Assembly (NCBI RefSeq): GCF_003569745.1
Contig: NZ_AP018498.1
Location: 1,116,001 to 1,180,000 of the forward strand
Length of the DNA: 64,000 nt
Direction: 5' to 3'
From: Altererythrobacter sp. B11
GTDB taxonomy: Bacteria; Pseudomonadota; Alphaproteobacteria; Sphingomonadales; Sphingomonadaceae
Positions 27,275-35,675 of this stretch are shown here, in pieces (the stretch's first letter is position 1; each line of letters begins with the position of its first letter). The position numbers and the translations under genes are program-made. The notes below the pieces were generated by a model. It was given only the letters and a program-made list of their open reading frames with translations, made no database searches and was not told the DNA's origin.

Positions 27275-28090
27275 TCAGGCCGGCGCGGGCTGGCCGATCG
27301 GCAATTCCGCCAGCGCCGCCGGCAGATCGGCGACGCTGTCGATCACCCGATGCGCGCCGGCCGCGCTCAGCCGCGCCCGCGCGGCGGCAAGGCGCGCCTC
27401 CCGCTCCGCCGCAGGCAGGGCGGCGAGATCGGCGGCCGAAAGCCCCAGCGCATTGCCGGTGGCGGCCACCGCCACGGTCCACAGGCCGGCATTGCGCCCT
27501 TCGGCCAGCCCCACCTCGGTATCGTCCACCTTCACGCAGGCACCCGCGGGCCAGGCGCCCAGCTCCACCAGGTTCTTCCACGCCATCAGCGGGGACGGCC
27601 GCCCCTCCGTCGTTTCCCCCGCACACACCACGCAATCGGGGCGATAGCCCTGCTCCGCCGCCAGGGGCAGGATCGCCGCCATCATCTCGCGCGTGTAGCC
27701 GGTGCAGGATCCGATCTTCACCCCCGCCTGCTGCAGCACCCCCGCCACCTCCGCCGCGCCGGGGATCAGCACGGCACAATCGCGCGCCGCTTCCGTCATG
27801 GCCGGCCCGATCCGGTCGAACAGCATCCGCGCATCGGTTTCGACCGGGGGCGCGCCGTGGGCCTCCGCCCATGCGGCGGCAATGCGCGGCTTGGCCAGCA
27901 GGCAGGCGATGTGATCCCACTTGGCGCGGCCCATATCCTCCTGCGCCTCCGCCTCGGTAATCGGCACCTCATGGTCGGCAAACAGCCGGCACAGCGCAAT
28001 CACCGGGGCGCGGCTGCCGAAATCGATCATCGTCCCGGCCCAGTCGAAGATCACGGCCTTGAGATTTGGGTGCACGATGCTGCCTTTCAT
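27275..28090 (-). CDS. phnX: Phosphonoacetaldehyde hydrolase (phosphonatase)
   Basis: 271 residues, HAD superfamily. The phosphonatase-specific motif is [13 protein letters not shown] (nucleophile Asp16, with Ala18 in the place of the usual second Asp). The Schiff-base lysine is in [10 protein letters not shown] (Lys57). Later motifs are [11 protein letters not shown] and [14 protein letters not shown]. It cleaves phosphonoacetaldehyde to acetaldehyde and phosphate in the cytoplasm, the last step of 2-aminoethylphosphonate breakdown. The usual partner aminotransferase PhnW is absent; the FAD oxidoreductase, whose stop overlaps this ATG, probably takes its place. It is the last gene of a five-gene overlapping operon. 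Confidence 0.93.
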   Translation of the reverse strand: MKGSIVHPNLKAVIFDWAGTMIDFGSRAPVIALCRLFADHEVPITEAEAQEDMGRAKWDHIACLLAKPRIAAAWAEAHGAPPVETDARMLFDRIGPAMTEAARDCAVLIPGAAEVAGVLQQAGVKIGSCTGYTREMMAAILPLAAEQGYRPDCVVCAGETTEGRPSPLMAWKNLVELGAWPAGACVKVDDTEVGLAEGRNAGLWTVAVAATGNALGLSAADLAALPAAEREARLAAARARLSAAGAHRVIDSVADLPAALAELPIGQPAPA

Positions 28091-29214
28091 GTCGGGAAGA
28101 GGGAGGAGAGGGTGTCTTCCGCCAGCGCGAAGGCCGTGGAAGCGCCGGTGCCACTGGTGACGACGACCAGCGTCACGCCGGGCAGCGGAGTGCGCCGGAT
28201 GCTGTGATCCGGCCCGCTGGCATAGGTGCCGGTCCAGCGTTCGATCACTGGCGGCGCGGCACCGAACAGCGCGGCATATTGCGCCAGCATGGCCTGATCC
28301 ACCGCGGCGGAGGCGAAGGGTTCGGGGGTGGCGGCATAGACATGGCTGTCCCCCAGCACGATCGATCCATCGGCGCTCTGCACGGCGATCAGATGGATGC
28401 CATAGCCCAGCGCCTCCGCCTCTTCCTGCTCCAGCCTTCGGCGCAGGGGCTCCGCCTCGGGCAGCTCGGCATAGCCGAGATAGCGGACCAGGCTGAGATC
28501 GCTCATCACCGGATGCGGCAGGCGCCAGCCCGGCGGGGCCAGCCGCAGCATCTGCAGCTGGCAGCGGGTGATGCCGGCATCGGCACAGGCGGCGGGGAAC
28601 AGGCCCGCCCAGTCATCGCCCGGGCAGGCGATCACCTGCCCCGCGGCGATGCGGCTGCCGTCCGCCAGCACCACCGCGCCGGGCTCCACCTCGCGCACTG
28701 CCTGGCCGCGCAGGAAGGTGACGCCGCGGCTTTCCTCCAGCCAGCGCGCCAGCAGCGGGATGGCGCTGCGCGATTCCACCCGCAGATCGGCGGTGGAAAG
28801 CAGAGCGGCAGCGGGCTGGCCGCGCAGCGCGGGGGCCAGTTGCCGTGCCTCCCGCCCGCTCAGCACGCGGCAGCCCTCACCCATCGGCGTATCCGCAAAG
28901 GCTTCGATCACCAGCGCCGCCTCCGCCCGCTGGGCCACCAGCAGCAGCCCTTCCTGCTCGATGGCGATGCCGGCCTGCGGCGCCACTTCCCGCCAGATGG
29001 CGGCGCTGCGGCGCGCCAGCTGCCACACGCGCCCGCTCTGCTGCCCGGTGACGGTGACGAAGCCGAAATTGCGGATGGAGGCGCCATTGGCCTGCGCATC
29101 CCGATCCACCACCGCCACGCGCAGCCCGCGCCGCGTGGCGGCCAGCGCATGGGCGAGGCCGACGATGCCCGCGCCTACGATGGCAAGGTCAAACTGCTGC
29201 GGCTGTGCGGACAT
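28087..29214 (-). CDS. FAD-dependent oxidoreductase of phosphonate-associated (TIGR03364-like) family
   Basis: 375 residues of the DAO fold: dinucleotide-binding FDLAIVGAGIVGLAHALA at the N-terminus, VAVVDRD at the end of the second strand, GASIRNFGFVT (covalent/near-flavin region) and C-terminal TSGTGASTAFALAED. Flavoproteins of this type recur beside phnX and are thought to oxidise 2-aminoethylphosphonate or its N-methyl or hydroxy forms to phosphonoacetaldehyde, releasing amine and peroxide. That role is from family knowledge and the substrate here is inferred. Its start lies 26 bases inside the end of the MFS gene and its stop overlaps phnX (ATGA), so it is tightly coupled to both. Confidence 0.85.
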   Translation of the reverse strand: MSAQPQQFDLAIVGAGIVGLAHALAATRRGLRVAVVDRDAQANGASIRNFGFVTVTGQQSGRVWQLARRSAAIWREVAPQAGIAIEQEGLLLVAQRAEAALVIEAFADTPMGEGCRVLSGREARQLAPALRGQPAAALLSTADLRVESRSAIPLLARWLEESRGVTFLRGQAVREVEPGAVVLADGSRIAAGQVIACPGDDWAGLFPAACADAGITRCQLQMLRLAPPGWRLPHPVMSDLSLVRYLGYAELPEAEPLRRRLEQEEAEALGYGIHLIAVQSADGSIVLGDSHVYAATPEPFASAAVDQAMLAQYAALFGAAPPVIERWTGTYASGPDHSIRRTPLPGVTLVVVTSGTGASTAFALAEDTLSSLFPT

Positions 29215-30538
29215 GATGCGTGCCAAGACGGAAGTGGAAATAGAGCGCCGAACAGATGGTGAGCAGCGCCACGGCGGCGGAGGCGACATAAGCCGCGTCG
29301 ATGTAGAAGGAGAGCCAGTCCATCCGCGCCGCGCCGAAGCTGCGATATAGCAGCAGCGCCACGCTGCCGACATAGCCGGAGCTGTCCGCCACATAGATCA
29401 GGAAGCCCGCATTGCCGGCATGGCCGATGGCGGCGATCATCCGGTCGAACAGCATGGCGTTGAACGGGGTATAAGCGAAATAGAGGCCCGCCCCGGTCAG
29501 GATCATATAGGGCAGCGGGTGCAGCAGGCCCATCTGGAAGGCCAGCGTGGAAAAGCCCAGCAGCAGCGCGCCCAGCAGGATGATGCCATGCATCGCCAGC
29601 AGCGCGCGCATATTGTCGCGGATCAGCATCAGCCCGCCCAGCGCCGCCAGCGCCACTGCGGCCACCGGCAATTCGCTGGCGGAAAAGACCGATGCGACGC
29701 CGCCATAACCCATCGCGCCCCACAGTTCGGCGGCGAAATTGTCGCGGAAGTCGCGGATCGCGGTCAGCAGCACATAGCCGGAAACCAGCAGCACCATGGC
29801 GAGGCCGTAATTGCGCAGGAAAGCCAGCCGCGCCGCGCGCAGCATGGGGACACGCACGGTCCGTTCCGCCTCGTCGCGTCTATCGGGGGCCGGCATGCGT
29901 TCCAGCAGGAACAGCGCCAGGAACAGCACGGGGAAGAACAGCGCGCCGGTGACGGCGGGCATCCACATCTCGCTGACGCCGCGGTCCATCACCAGCACCG
30001 CCACCGATTTCACCGCGCCGGAGGAGATGATGAAACTGGCGCAGAGCACCGCGCCCAGCGCTTCGGACACGCGGCGCCCTTCGATATAGCTGAACACCAG
30101 CCCCCAGATCATGCCCAGCGGCAGGCCGTTCAGGAACAGGCAGGCGATATTCCACGGCGCGGGGATCAGCGCGAACAGGATCAGCGCCAGCCAGGCCGTG
30201 CCGATCAGCGCCAGGATCGCCAGTCCGCGCCCCTGCCGGCCGAATTCCGCGATCACGCGGATGCCGATCAGCTTGGACAGGGCATAGCCCATGACCTGCG
30301 CGATCAGCAGCGCCGTCTTGTAATCAAGCCCGCCCAGCAGCGCCGGATGATCGGCAAAGGTCGCCGCCGCAAAGGGTTTGCGGAAGGCATACATGGCGAA
30401 ATAGGCGCTGAAGGCAGCAAGCCCGCCCAGCGCGATCATCAGGCTGCGCCGGACCGGTGCGGGCGGGGGCGCAAGTGCGGGAGACTCCACGATCACCTCT
30501 GGAACGGGGGTGGGGCTGAAGGCGGCGGGCGCGCTCAT
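29189..30538 (-). CDS. MFS permease, DUF5690-like, probable organophosphonate/phosphoester importer
   Basis: 449 residues, about 12 TM segments. It resembles the DUF5690 subgroup of major facilitators: AAFSAYFAMYAFRKPFAAATF at the start (quoted to 20), DYKTALLIAQVMGYALSK, LPLGMIWGLVFSYIEGRR, SEMWMPAVTGALFFP and FRDNFAAELWG. The N-terminal motif YFAMYAFRKPF is also like sugar-phosphate antiporters. Substrate is unknown; its position between a secreted phosphoesterase and cytoplasmic phosphonate enzymes suggests import of a released phospho- or phosphono-head group. Start ATG 30538 overlaps the stop of the metallophosphoesterase (ATGA). Confidence 0.82.
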   Translation of the reverse strand: MSAPAAFSPTPVPEVIVESPALAPPPAPVRRSLMIALGGLAAFSAYFAMYAFRKPFAAATFADHPALLGGLDYKTALLIAQVMGYALSKLIGIRVIAEFGRQGRGLAILALIGTAWLALILFALIPAPWNIACLFLNGLPLGMIWGLVFSYIEGRRVSEALGAVLCASFIISSGAVKSVAVLVMDRGVSEMWMPAVTGALFFPVLFLALFLLERMPAPDRRDEAERTVRVPMLRAARLAFLRNYGLAMVLLVSGYVLLTAIRDFRDNFAAELWGAMGYGGVASVFSASELPVAAVALAALGGLMLIRDNMRALLAMHGIILLGALLLGFSTLAFQMGLLHPLPYMILTGAGLYFAYTPFNAMLFDRMIAAIGHAGNAGFLIYVADSSGYVGSVALLLYRSFGAARMDWLSFYIDAAYVASAAVALLTICSALYFHFRLGTHHVRTAAAV

Positions 30539-32463
30539 CGGCGGGGCTCCGCACTTTCGCCGCCGGCCTCGCAGCGCCGGGCGGCGATCGCGTGCGGGGC
30601 CAGGGCGAAGCTGTCGCGCAGGCGGCCTTCGGCATCGCGCATCTCGATCTCCAGCCGGTCCTGCCACAGTCGCGCCAGCAGGAAATGGAAGCCGCTGTGC
30701 AGCGTGGCCGCGGTGGGGCTGGCGGCGGGGGCGGCCCGCTCGCTGTCGCCGCCGCCCCCGCCGCTGACGACATAGGTCACTCCGCCGCAGGCGGGCTTGC
30801 CCGCGCGCAGCGGCCAGGATCGCTCGTAGCCGTGGATATGGCCGGAAAGCGCGAGATCGACGCCGTGCCGCTCGTAAAGATCGACGAAATCGGCGCGGAT
30901 TTCAGGATCGCCGCCGGTGGTGGGGGCGGCATAGCCGTTGCCATAATCGTCGTCGTCGGAACTGTAGGCCGGCTGGTGGTGCAGGGCGATCTTCCACCTT
31001 GCGGTGGATGCGCCCAGCGCCTGATCCAGCCAGGCGCGCTGCGCCTTGCGGAAGCCGGGCTCCTGCCGCTCGCGCAGGGCCAGATTGCCGTCCAGCACGA
31101 AGAATTCGGCATCGCCGATGCGATAGGAATAATAGCCGCGGCCCTCGTCGGGCTGGTTGTGATAGCGATCGAAATTGGTGAACAGGCGCCGGTCCTGCGC
31201 GGGGTCCACCACATCCACATCGCCATTGCCGCGCACGGCGAGCGCGGGAACCCGCTCGACCAGCGGGCCCATGCCGGGGAAGAACTCGTCGGTCCAGTGC
31301 CAGCGCCGCTCGTCCTCCTCGCCGCCAACCAGATCGCCGGCGAGCACCACGAATTGCGGGCGCTGTTGCCAGATCAGCCGGCTGAGGCGGGCGTTGATGA
31401 AGGGCCGTTCCTGCGTGTCGCCCACCACCGCGAAGACCAGCGGCCTGCCCTCCGCCGGCATGGTGCGGAAGGCCAGCGTGCCGCTGTCCAGCACCTCGCC
31501 GGCGGCATCGCGTGCCGTGACGCCGTAGAAATACTTGGTCGCGGGGGCGAGGGCGGGCAGGGTGGCTCGGTGCAGCCGCGCGGCATCCGTGAATTCCAGC
31601 GCATGGCCGAAGGCTGCGGTCGGCCCCCATTCCACGCGGCCGGTGGCGGGGCGGTCCGTCTCCCACAGTAGCTTCTGCTCGCGCGTGCCCGGCGGCGTCA
31701 GATAGGGGCCGGCGGTGAAGCGCAGTTGCTTGCCCGTGCCGCGCGTGGCCGCCGCAATCTCGGCGGTGCGGGCGGCGAAGGCGGCCTGCGCCCCGGCGGC
31801 ATCTATCGCCTGCCCATGCAGCCATGCGCCGCGCAGCAGATTCGCCATGCGCATATGCGGCTCCGCGGCCAGATAGCCGGCCATATGCACCGCGCGGAAT
31901 GGTCGCGCTGCGCCCTCAGCCTCGGCCACCAGCACGCCGTTATGGAACAGCCGCCAGTGGTGCCCGTCGAAACTGCCCACGATATGATGCAGATAGCTGC
32001 GATAGGGGGCAAAGCGCGGCGCGGCGCGATCGGGCAGCCATTCCAGCGGGCCGAAGCGCAGCGCGGGATCGCCGGTGAACTTGCCGTTGCCCAGCAGGCT
32101 GAAATAGCCGAGCGTCCAGGCGGGCGCCCCATCGCCGTCTACCCCGGCGGCGAGCAGGCCCACCGGGTGGTTCACATGGTCCGCAAGCCATAGCTCCACG
32201 CTGAAGGGGCCGTCCGCCACTTCGGGCAGCGAGGCCCAGTCCTGCCGCACTTCGGAAGGGGGCTGGCCGAACAGCAGCGGCGGCGCCCAGGGCGCGGGGG
32301 CGATCATCGGCGGCGCCGGCGGGACGGCGGGCTCCTCCGGTATGTCAGGCGGGATCACCAGCGCATAGCTCGGATCCGGCCGCCACACGGCTTCGGGCGG
32401 GGATGCGCCGCCGGCCGCCAGCGCCAACAGCGCCAGTGCCGGCCGGCTGAGGCCCGGCGTCAC
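30535..32463 (-). CDS. Exported metallophosphoesterase with LamG-like and purple-acid-phosphatase-type domains
   Basis: 642 residues starting at GTG 32463, which overlaps the phospholipase stop (GTGA). A signal peptide is visible (LSRPALALLALAAGGAS). Residues about 70-220 look like a LamG/concanavalin-type sandwich (GPFSVELWLADH, YRSYLHHIVGSFDGHHWRLF). Then comes an FN3-like purple acid phosphatase N-domain (REQKLLWETDRPATGRVEWG) and the metal-binding domain: AVVGDTQ, LAGDLVGGEED, RGNGDVD, IALHHQPAYSS and SGHIHGYERSW. It should hydrolyse phosphoesters outside the cytoplasm. The usual GNHD is GNGD here. It likely removes phosphate from products of the upstream phospholipase. Confidence 0.88.
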   Translation of the reverse strand: MTPGLSRPALALLALAAGGASPPEAVWRPDPSYALVIPPDIPEEPAVPPAPPMIAPAPWAPPLLFGQPPSEVRQDWASLPEVADGPFSVELWLADHVNHPVGLLAAGVDGDGAPAWTLGYFSLLGNGKFTGDPALRFGPLEWLPDRAAPRFAPYRSYLHHIVGSFDGHHWRLFHNGVLVAEAEGAARPFRAVHMAGYLAAEPHMRMANLLRGAWLHGQAIDAAGAQAAFAARTAEIAAATRGTGKQLRFTAGPYLTPPGTREQKLLWETDRPATGRVEWGPTAAFGHALEFTDAARLHRATLPALAPATKYFYGVTARDAAGEVLDSGTLAFRTMPAEGRPLVFAVVGDTQERPFINARLSRLIWQQRPQFVVLAGDLVGGEEDERRWHWTDEFFPGMGPLVERVPALAVRGNGDVDVVDPAQDRRLFTNFDRYHNQPDEGRGYYSYRIGDAEFFVLDGNLALRERQEPGFRKAQRAWLDQALGASTARWKIALHHQPAYSSDDDDYGNGYAAPTTGGDPEIRADFVDLYERHGVDLALSGHIHGYERSWPLRAGKPACGGVTYVVSGGGGGDSERAAPAASPTAATLHSGFHFLLARLWQDRLEIEMRDAEGRLRDSFALAPHAIAARRCEAGGESAEPRR

Positions 32464-34607
32464 GCCAGCACGCGCATGGCGCCGATGCCCGGATCGGTCA
32501 GGCCGGGCCGGCCGTTCTCCACCTTGCCGGCGAAGCGGCGCAGGAAGCGCTCGTCGCCCGCCACGGTCACCGTCAGATCGTACCAGCCCTGGCTCGGGGC
32601 GAGCGGCCAGGCCAGGCTGGCGGACCTGCCCGGCGCCACGCGCATTTCGCGCTGCACCGGTTTGCCCCCGGCATAGGCCCCGTCCATCACCGCGACGAAG
32701 GTGATCCACTCGGCGCCATCGTTGCGCAGCTGGAGCGCCAGCGCCTGTTCCGCTTCGCGTTCGCGCATGTTGGCTTCGGCCGGAAGGCGATCGCTGCCGA
32801 GGGTGCCGGCATAGCGGCGCCAGTAGCCGTTCGGGCCGCGCAGGGTCATATCGTATGCCCAATCAATTGCACTGTCCGTCTGCCATGCTTGCGTGGCGTG
32901 TGCGTCGCCCGTGCCGAGGGTGAAATGCAACGGTTCCTCGCGGTCCAGATTGTCGTGCAGCGTCAGCGTCGCGCCCGTCAGGCCCTTGTTTTCCATGGTG
33001 ATTGTGAGGCGGCCATCGGCCCCCACCGCGGTTTGGGTGACCAGCCGATAGGGCAGCGGCCGATGCGGCCGGCGCCCCTCCATTTGCTCTCCAGGCTGTT
33101 GTTTTTGCGGGATTTCGTTCGCCTTCCCCGCATGCGAGGCGGCGACCCGGATGGCGAAATCCGCAGTATCCGGCAGCCCCAATTCCCCCAGCCCGGCAGT
33201 GGCACTGGCGAAGTCGAAAGCGGAGGTCAGATCGCCGCACACCGCCCGGCGCCAGTGGCTGATATTCTCCTCCCGCACCCCGAAGCGCCGCTCCATCAGC
33301 TGCAGGACCGAGGTGTGATCGAACAGTTCGGAGCAGACGAAGCCGCCCCGGCTCCACGGGGAAACCACCACCGCCGGCACTCTTATGCCGAGGCCGATCG
33401 GGTGCGGCCCGCGGACCTTCTTGGCCTCCGGCCCCCAGACCTTCGTCTCTCCGTCGATCGGGACGGTGGAATGGCCGCGGTAATCCCCCACCGGCGGCAC
33501 GGGCGGGGCCATATGGTCGTAGAACCCGCCCGCCTCGTCATAATTGAGGATGAAGGCGGTGCGCGCGAAGACCTCCGGATTGTCCACCAGCGCGGCGATC
33601 AGGCCGGCGGTGACATGCTCCCCCTTGGCGGGTTCCGCCTGCGGATGTTCGGACAGATCCGCCGCCGTGACGATCCAGCTGATCTGCGGCAGCTTGCCCG
33701 ATTCCACGTCCGACCGGAACGCCGCGACCAGCTGTTCGCCATCGGACCGGGTGCGATCGGCGCCCTCCTTGTGCTCGCTCACCCATGAGCGGCCCCGGCG
33801 ATAGAGCTCGGAATCCTCCGGGCAGGGGCGGAAGGCCGGGAAGACGGACAGCAGATTGTCGCCGAAATTGTCGTATTCCTGATAGACCTTCCAGCTTACC
33901 CCGGCCTTCTGCAGACGCTCGGCATAGGTGGACCATGTGTAGGCGTCCGGCCGCAGCGGCTGATCCGTGCGCATGTCGGCGCTCGGCGTCTCGTCCTCGC
34001 CGTAATTGTGCATTTGCGGATCGCCGCCGACCGTGCCGCCGCCGTTGCAGCCGGTGAACAGGTGCAGCCTGTTCGGATAGGTCTGCGTCATGGTGGAGCA
34101 GTGATAGGCGTCGCATACGGTGAAGGCGTCGGCCAGCGCGTAGTAGAAGGGCAGATCGCCCGCCGCATAATGCAGCATGCGGTTGTGCAGCTCGTCCGTG
34201 TGACCCCAGCGATCGTATCGCCCGCGGTTGAAGATCACCATGTTCTCCTGGTGCGACTGGTCGGCGCCATCGACCTTGAAGGAGCGGGTGGTCTTCGAAT
34301 CCCCGTGATAGGGCAGCACGTATCCGTCGGGATGCTGGCTGGAGGGCTGCGCCCAGACCGAGCGCCCGCCCGGCAGCCGCAGCGGGCGGGGATCGCCCAG
34401 CCCGCGCACGCCGTTGAGCCTGCCGAAATAGTGATCGAAGGAACGGTTCTCCTGCATGTGGACGACGATGTGGTCGATGTCGTTCAACGTGCCTGAGCGG
34501 CGGGCAGGGGCGATCGCCAGCGCGCGGCTGATGAGGTCCGGATAGAGCGAGGCGATCGCTGCGCCGCCGGTCAAGCCGAGGAAATTCCTGCGAGAGCCGC
34601 GAATCAT
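32460..34607 (-). CDS. Tat-exported phosphocholine-type phospholipase C
   Basis: 715 residues. The start MIRGSRRNFLGLTGG carries a twin-arginine signal. The phosphoesterase domain has the family motif MQENRSFDHYFGRLNG (residues 51-66), FNYD-like ILNYDEAGGFYDHMAPP and GIRVPAVVVSPWSRGG, and the C-terminus holds two domains of the bacterial PLC type (for example ITMENKGLTGATLTL and ARSASLAW-like RSASLAWPLAPSQGWYDL). This is the TIGR03396-like phosphocholine-specific phospholipase C family, which cleaves phosphatidylcholine or sphingomyelin. It is first in the operon, preceded by an operator-like palindrome at 34649. In this context it may also act on phosphonolipids; that is inference. Confidence 0.93.
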   Translation of the reverse strand: MIRGSRRNFLGLTGGAAIASLYPDLISRALAIAPARRSGTLNDIDHIVVHMQENRSFDHYFGRLNGVRGLGDPRPLRLPGGRSVWAQPSSQHPDGYVLPYHGDSKTTRSFKVDGADQSHQENMVIFNRGRYDRWGHTDELHNRMLHYAAGDLPFYYALADAFTVCDAYHCSTMTQTYPNRLHLFTGCNGGGTVGGDPQMHNYGEDETPSADMRTDQPLRPDAYTWSTYAERLQKAGVSWKVYQEYDNFGDNLLSVFPAFRPCPEDSELYRRGRSWVSEHKEGADRTRSDGEQLVAAFRSDVESGKLPQISWIVTAADLSEHPQAEPAKGEHVTAGLIAALVDNPEVFARTAFILNYDEAGGFYDHMAPPVPPVGDYRGHSTVPIDGETKVWGPEAKKVRGPHPIGLGIRVPAVVVSPWSRGGFVCSELFDHTSVLQLMERRFGVREENISHWRRAVCGDLTSAFDFASATAGLGELGLPDTADFAIRVAASHAGKANEIPQKQQPGEQMEGRRPHRPLPYRLVTQTAVGADGRLTITMENKGLTGATLTLHDNLDREEPLHFTLGTGDAHATQAWQTDSAIDWAYDMTLRGPNGYWRRYAGTLGSDRLPAEANMREREAEQALALQLRNDGAEWITFVAVMDGAYAGGKPVQREMRVAPGRSASLAWPLAPSQGWYDLTVTVAGDERFLRRFAGKVENGRPGLTDPGIGAMRVLA

Positions 34608-34648
34608 CTTTCCAACCTCCAGTCGCTGCGCTAACTGCGGCGCTCGCT

Positions 34649-34664
34649 TTTGGTATAGTCCAAA
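34649..34664. promoter_or_regulatory. GntR/HutC-type operator candidate 1
   Basis: Perfect palindrome TTTGG-TATAGT-CCAAA in the divergent region between the phospholipase operon (starts 34607, minus) and the PhnZ-like gene (starts 34751, plus). The core TGGTATAGTCCA matches 11 of 12 bases of the core of site 2 at 35520 (read on the minus strand). Similar TGG-N6-CCA sites are used by HutC/DasR-type GntR regulators. Confidence 0.65.
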
Positions 34665-34750
34665 GACTACAGTTCTGCGTCACTTCGGGGAGTTTGCCAG
34701 CGCGGCCTTCCTCCCCGCACGGGGTGACATTCGCGAGTGATGGCCAGCCG

Positions 34751-35302
34751 ATGATCGATTCCATCTTTGCCCTGTTCCGCCGCTTCGGGGAGGAACATTA
34801 CGGGGAGAATGCATCCCAGCTGCAGCATGCGTTGCAGTGCGCGCAGCTGGCGCGTGAGCACGGCTGTGCCGACAGCCTGGTGGCGGCGGCATTGCTGCAT
34901 GACGTGGGCCAGTTCCTCAACGACGCCGGCAATGCGGCGGTGAAGCTCAACCGCGACGCACGGCACGAGATCACCGGCGCCGCTTTCCTTGCGCGCGGCT
35001 TTCCTCGCGAGGTGACGGAGCCGGTGCGGCTGCATGTGGATGCGAAGCGCTATCTCTGCACCGTGCAGCGCGATTACGAAGCGGGGCTGAGCGAGGCGTC
35101 ACTGCTGAGCTATCGCCTTCAGGGCGGCCGCATGAGCGAGGAAGAGCTGGCTGCATTCCGCAATGAAGACTTCTTCGAGGAAGCACTGCTGCTGCGGCGC
35201 TTTGATGATTCCGGCAAGCGGCCGGATTGGGCGGTTCCCGGCCTGGAAAGCTACCGCGACCTGCTGCAATCGCTGCTGCTGGCCGATCATCCCGCCGCCT
35301 GA
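34751..35302 (+). CDS. PhnZ-like HD-domain mixed-valence di-iron oxygenase (TIGR03276-like)
   Basis: 183 residues. HD-type metal ligands are visible: YGENASQLQHALQCA (Tyr17, His26), LLHDVGQFL (His50-Asp51), HEITGAAFLARGFP (His near 71), LHVDAKRYL (His and Lys near 94-98) and a late Asp in RRFDDSGKRPD. This is the phosphonate-associated HDIG family that includes PhnZ, which oxidatively cleaves 1-hydroxy-2-aminoethylphosphonate to glycine and phosphate. No PhnY hydroxylase is encoded here. ATG 34751 gives the normal N-terminus (DSIFALFRRFGEEHYGE); an upstream TTG at 34694 is less likely. It is divergent from the phospholipase-phnX operon and shares its control region. Confidence 0.85.
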   Translation: MIDSIFALFRRFGEEHYGENASQLQHALQCAQLAREHGCADSLVAAALLHDVGQFLNDAGNAAVKLNRDARHEITGAAFLARGFPREVTEPVRLHVDAKRYLCTVQRDYEAGLSEASLLSYRLQGGRMSEEELAAFRNEDFFEEALLLRRFDDSGKRPDWAVPGLESYRDLLQSLLLADHPAA

Positions 35303-35497
35303 GGGCGGGGCCGCTGCTCACCATCCTCAAATCCTGACGCTGCTGACGGCCGGCGGTCGCATGCGAAGCTGCGCGCCCGAGCGGCGCACGGCCGTGCGCT
35401 AGGCGCATGCCGCGCTTCGCGGGTGCAACAAAAAATTTTCCTTCCTTTCCATGTGTGTGCGTGCCGTCGCGGTGAAATTAACCGGCTGCCGCTCGTC

Positions 35498-35515
35498 CTG
35501 TCACGCAGCTGTAAT
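35498..35515 (+). promoter_or_regulatory. Pho-box-like direct repeat
   Basis: CTGTCAC-GCAG-CTGTAAT: two 7-mers, 11-base period, each 6/7 identical to the CTGTCAT half-site. Only 4 bases separate it from the GntR-type palindrome at 35520, so phosphate starvation and a specific regulator may be read together. Confidence 0.6.
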
Positions 35516-35519
35516 CGGT

Positions 35520-35537
35520 AACTGGCCTATACCAGTT
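35520..35537. promoter_or_regulatory. GntR/HutC-type operator candidate 2
   Basis: Perfect 6-bp arms AACTGG-CCTATA-CCAGTT. Read on the other strand the centre is TGGTATAGGCCA, one base different from site 1 at 34649. It lies 138 bases before the receptor ATG, where a repressor could block the promoter. The likely ligand is the GntR protein encoded at 38615. Confidence 0.68.
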
Positions 35538-35675
35538 TGAAAGACAAAGACCGAGTCGCGGGCTTCGGGGGTGGATCGAGTGCGGACCAACACGGTTCCC
35601 GCAGCGCGATCTTGCACGCCCGGTGCAAGCAAGTCTCTGACTTTTCATGAATCTTGGACAACATTGAGGGAAATC

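Larger units (their letters stand above)
35303..35675. other. Regulatory intergenic region before TonB receptor
   Basis: 373 bases without a supportable gene. It includes an A/T-rich tract (AACAAAAAATTTTCC near 35428), a Pho-box-like repeat (35498-35515), a GntR-type palindrome (35520-35537) and a long untranslated leader of about 140 bases before the receptor start. No tRNA or small-RNA structure was recognised. Confidence 0.6.
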
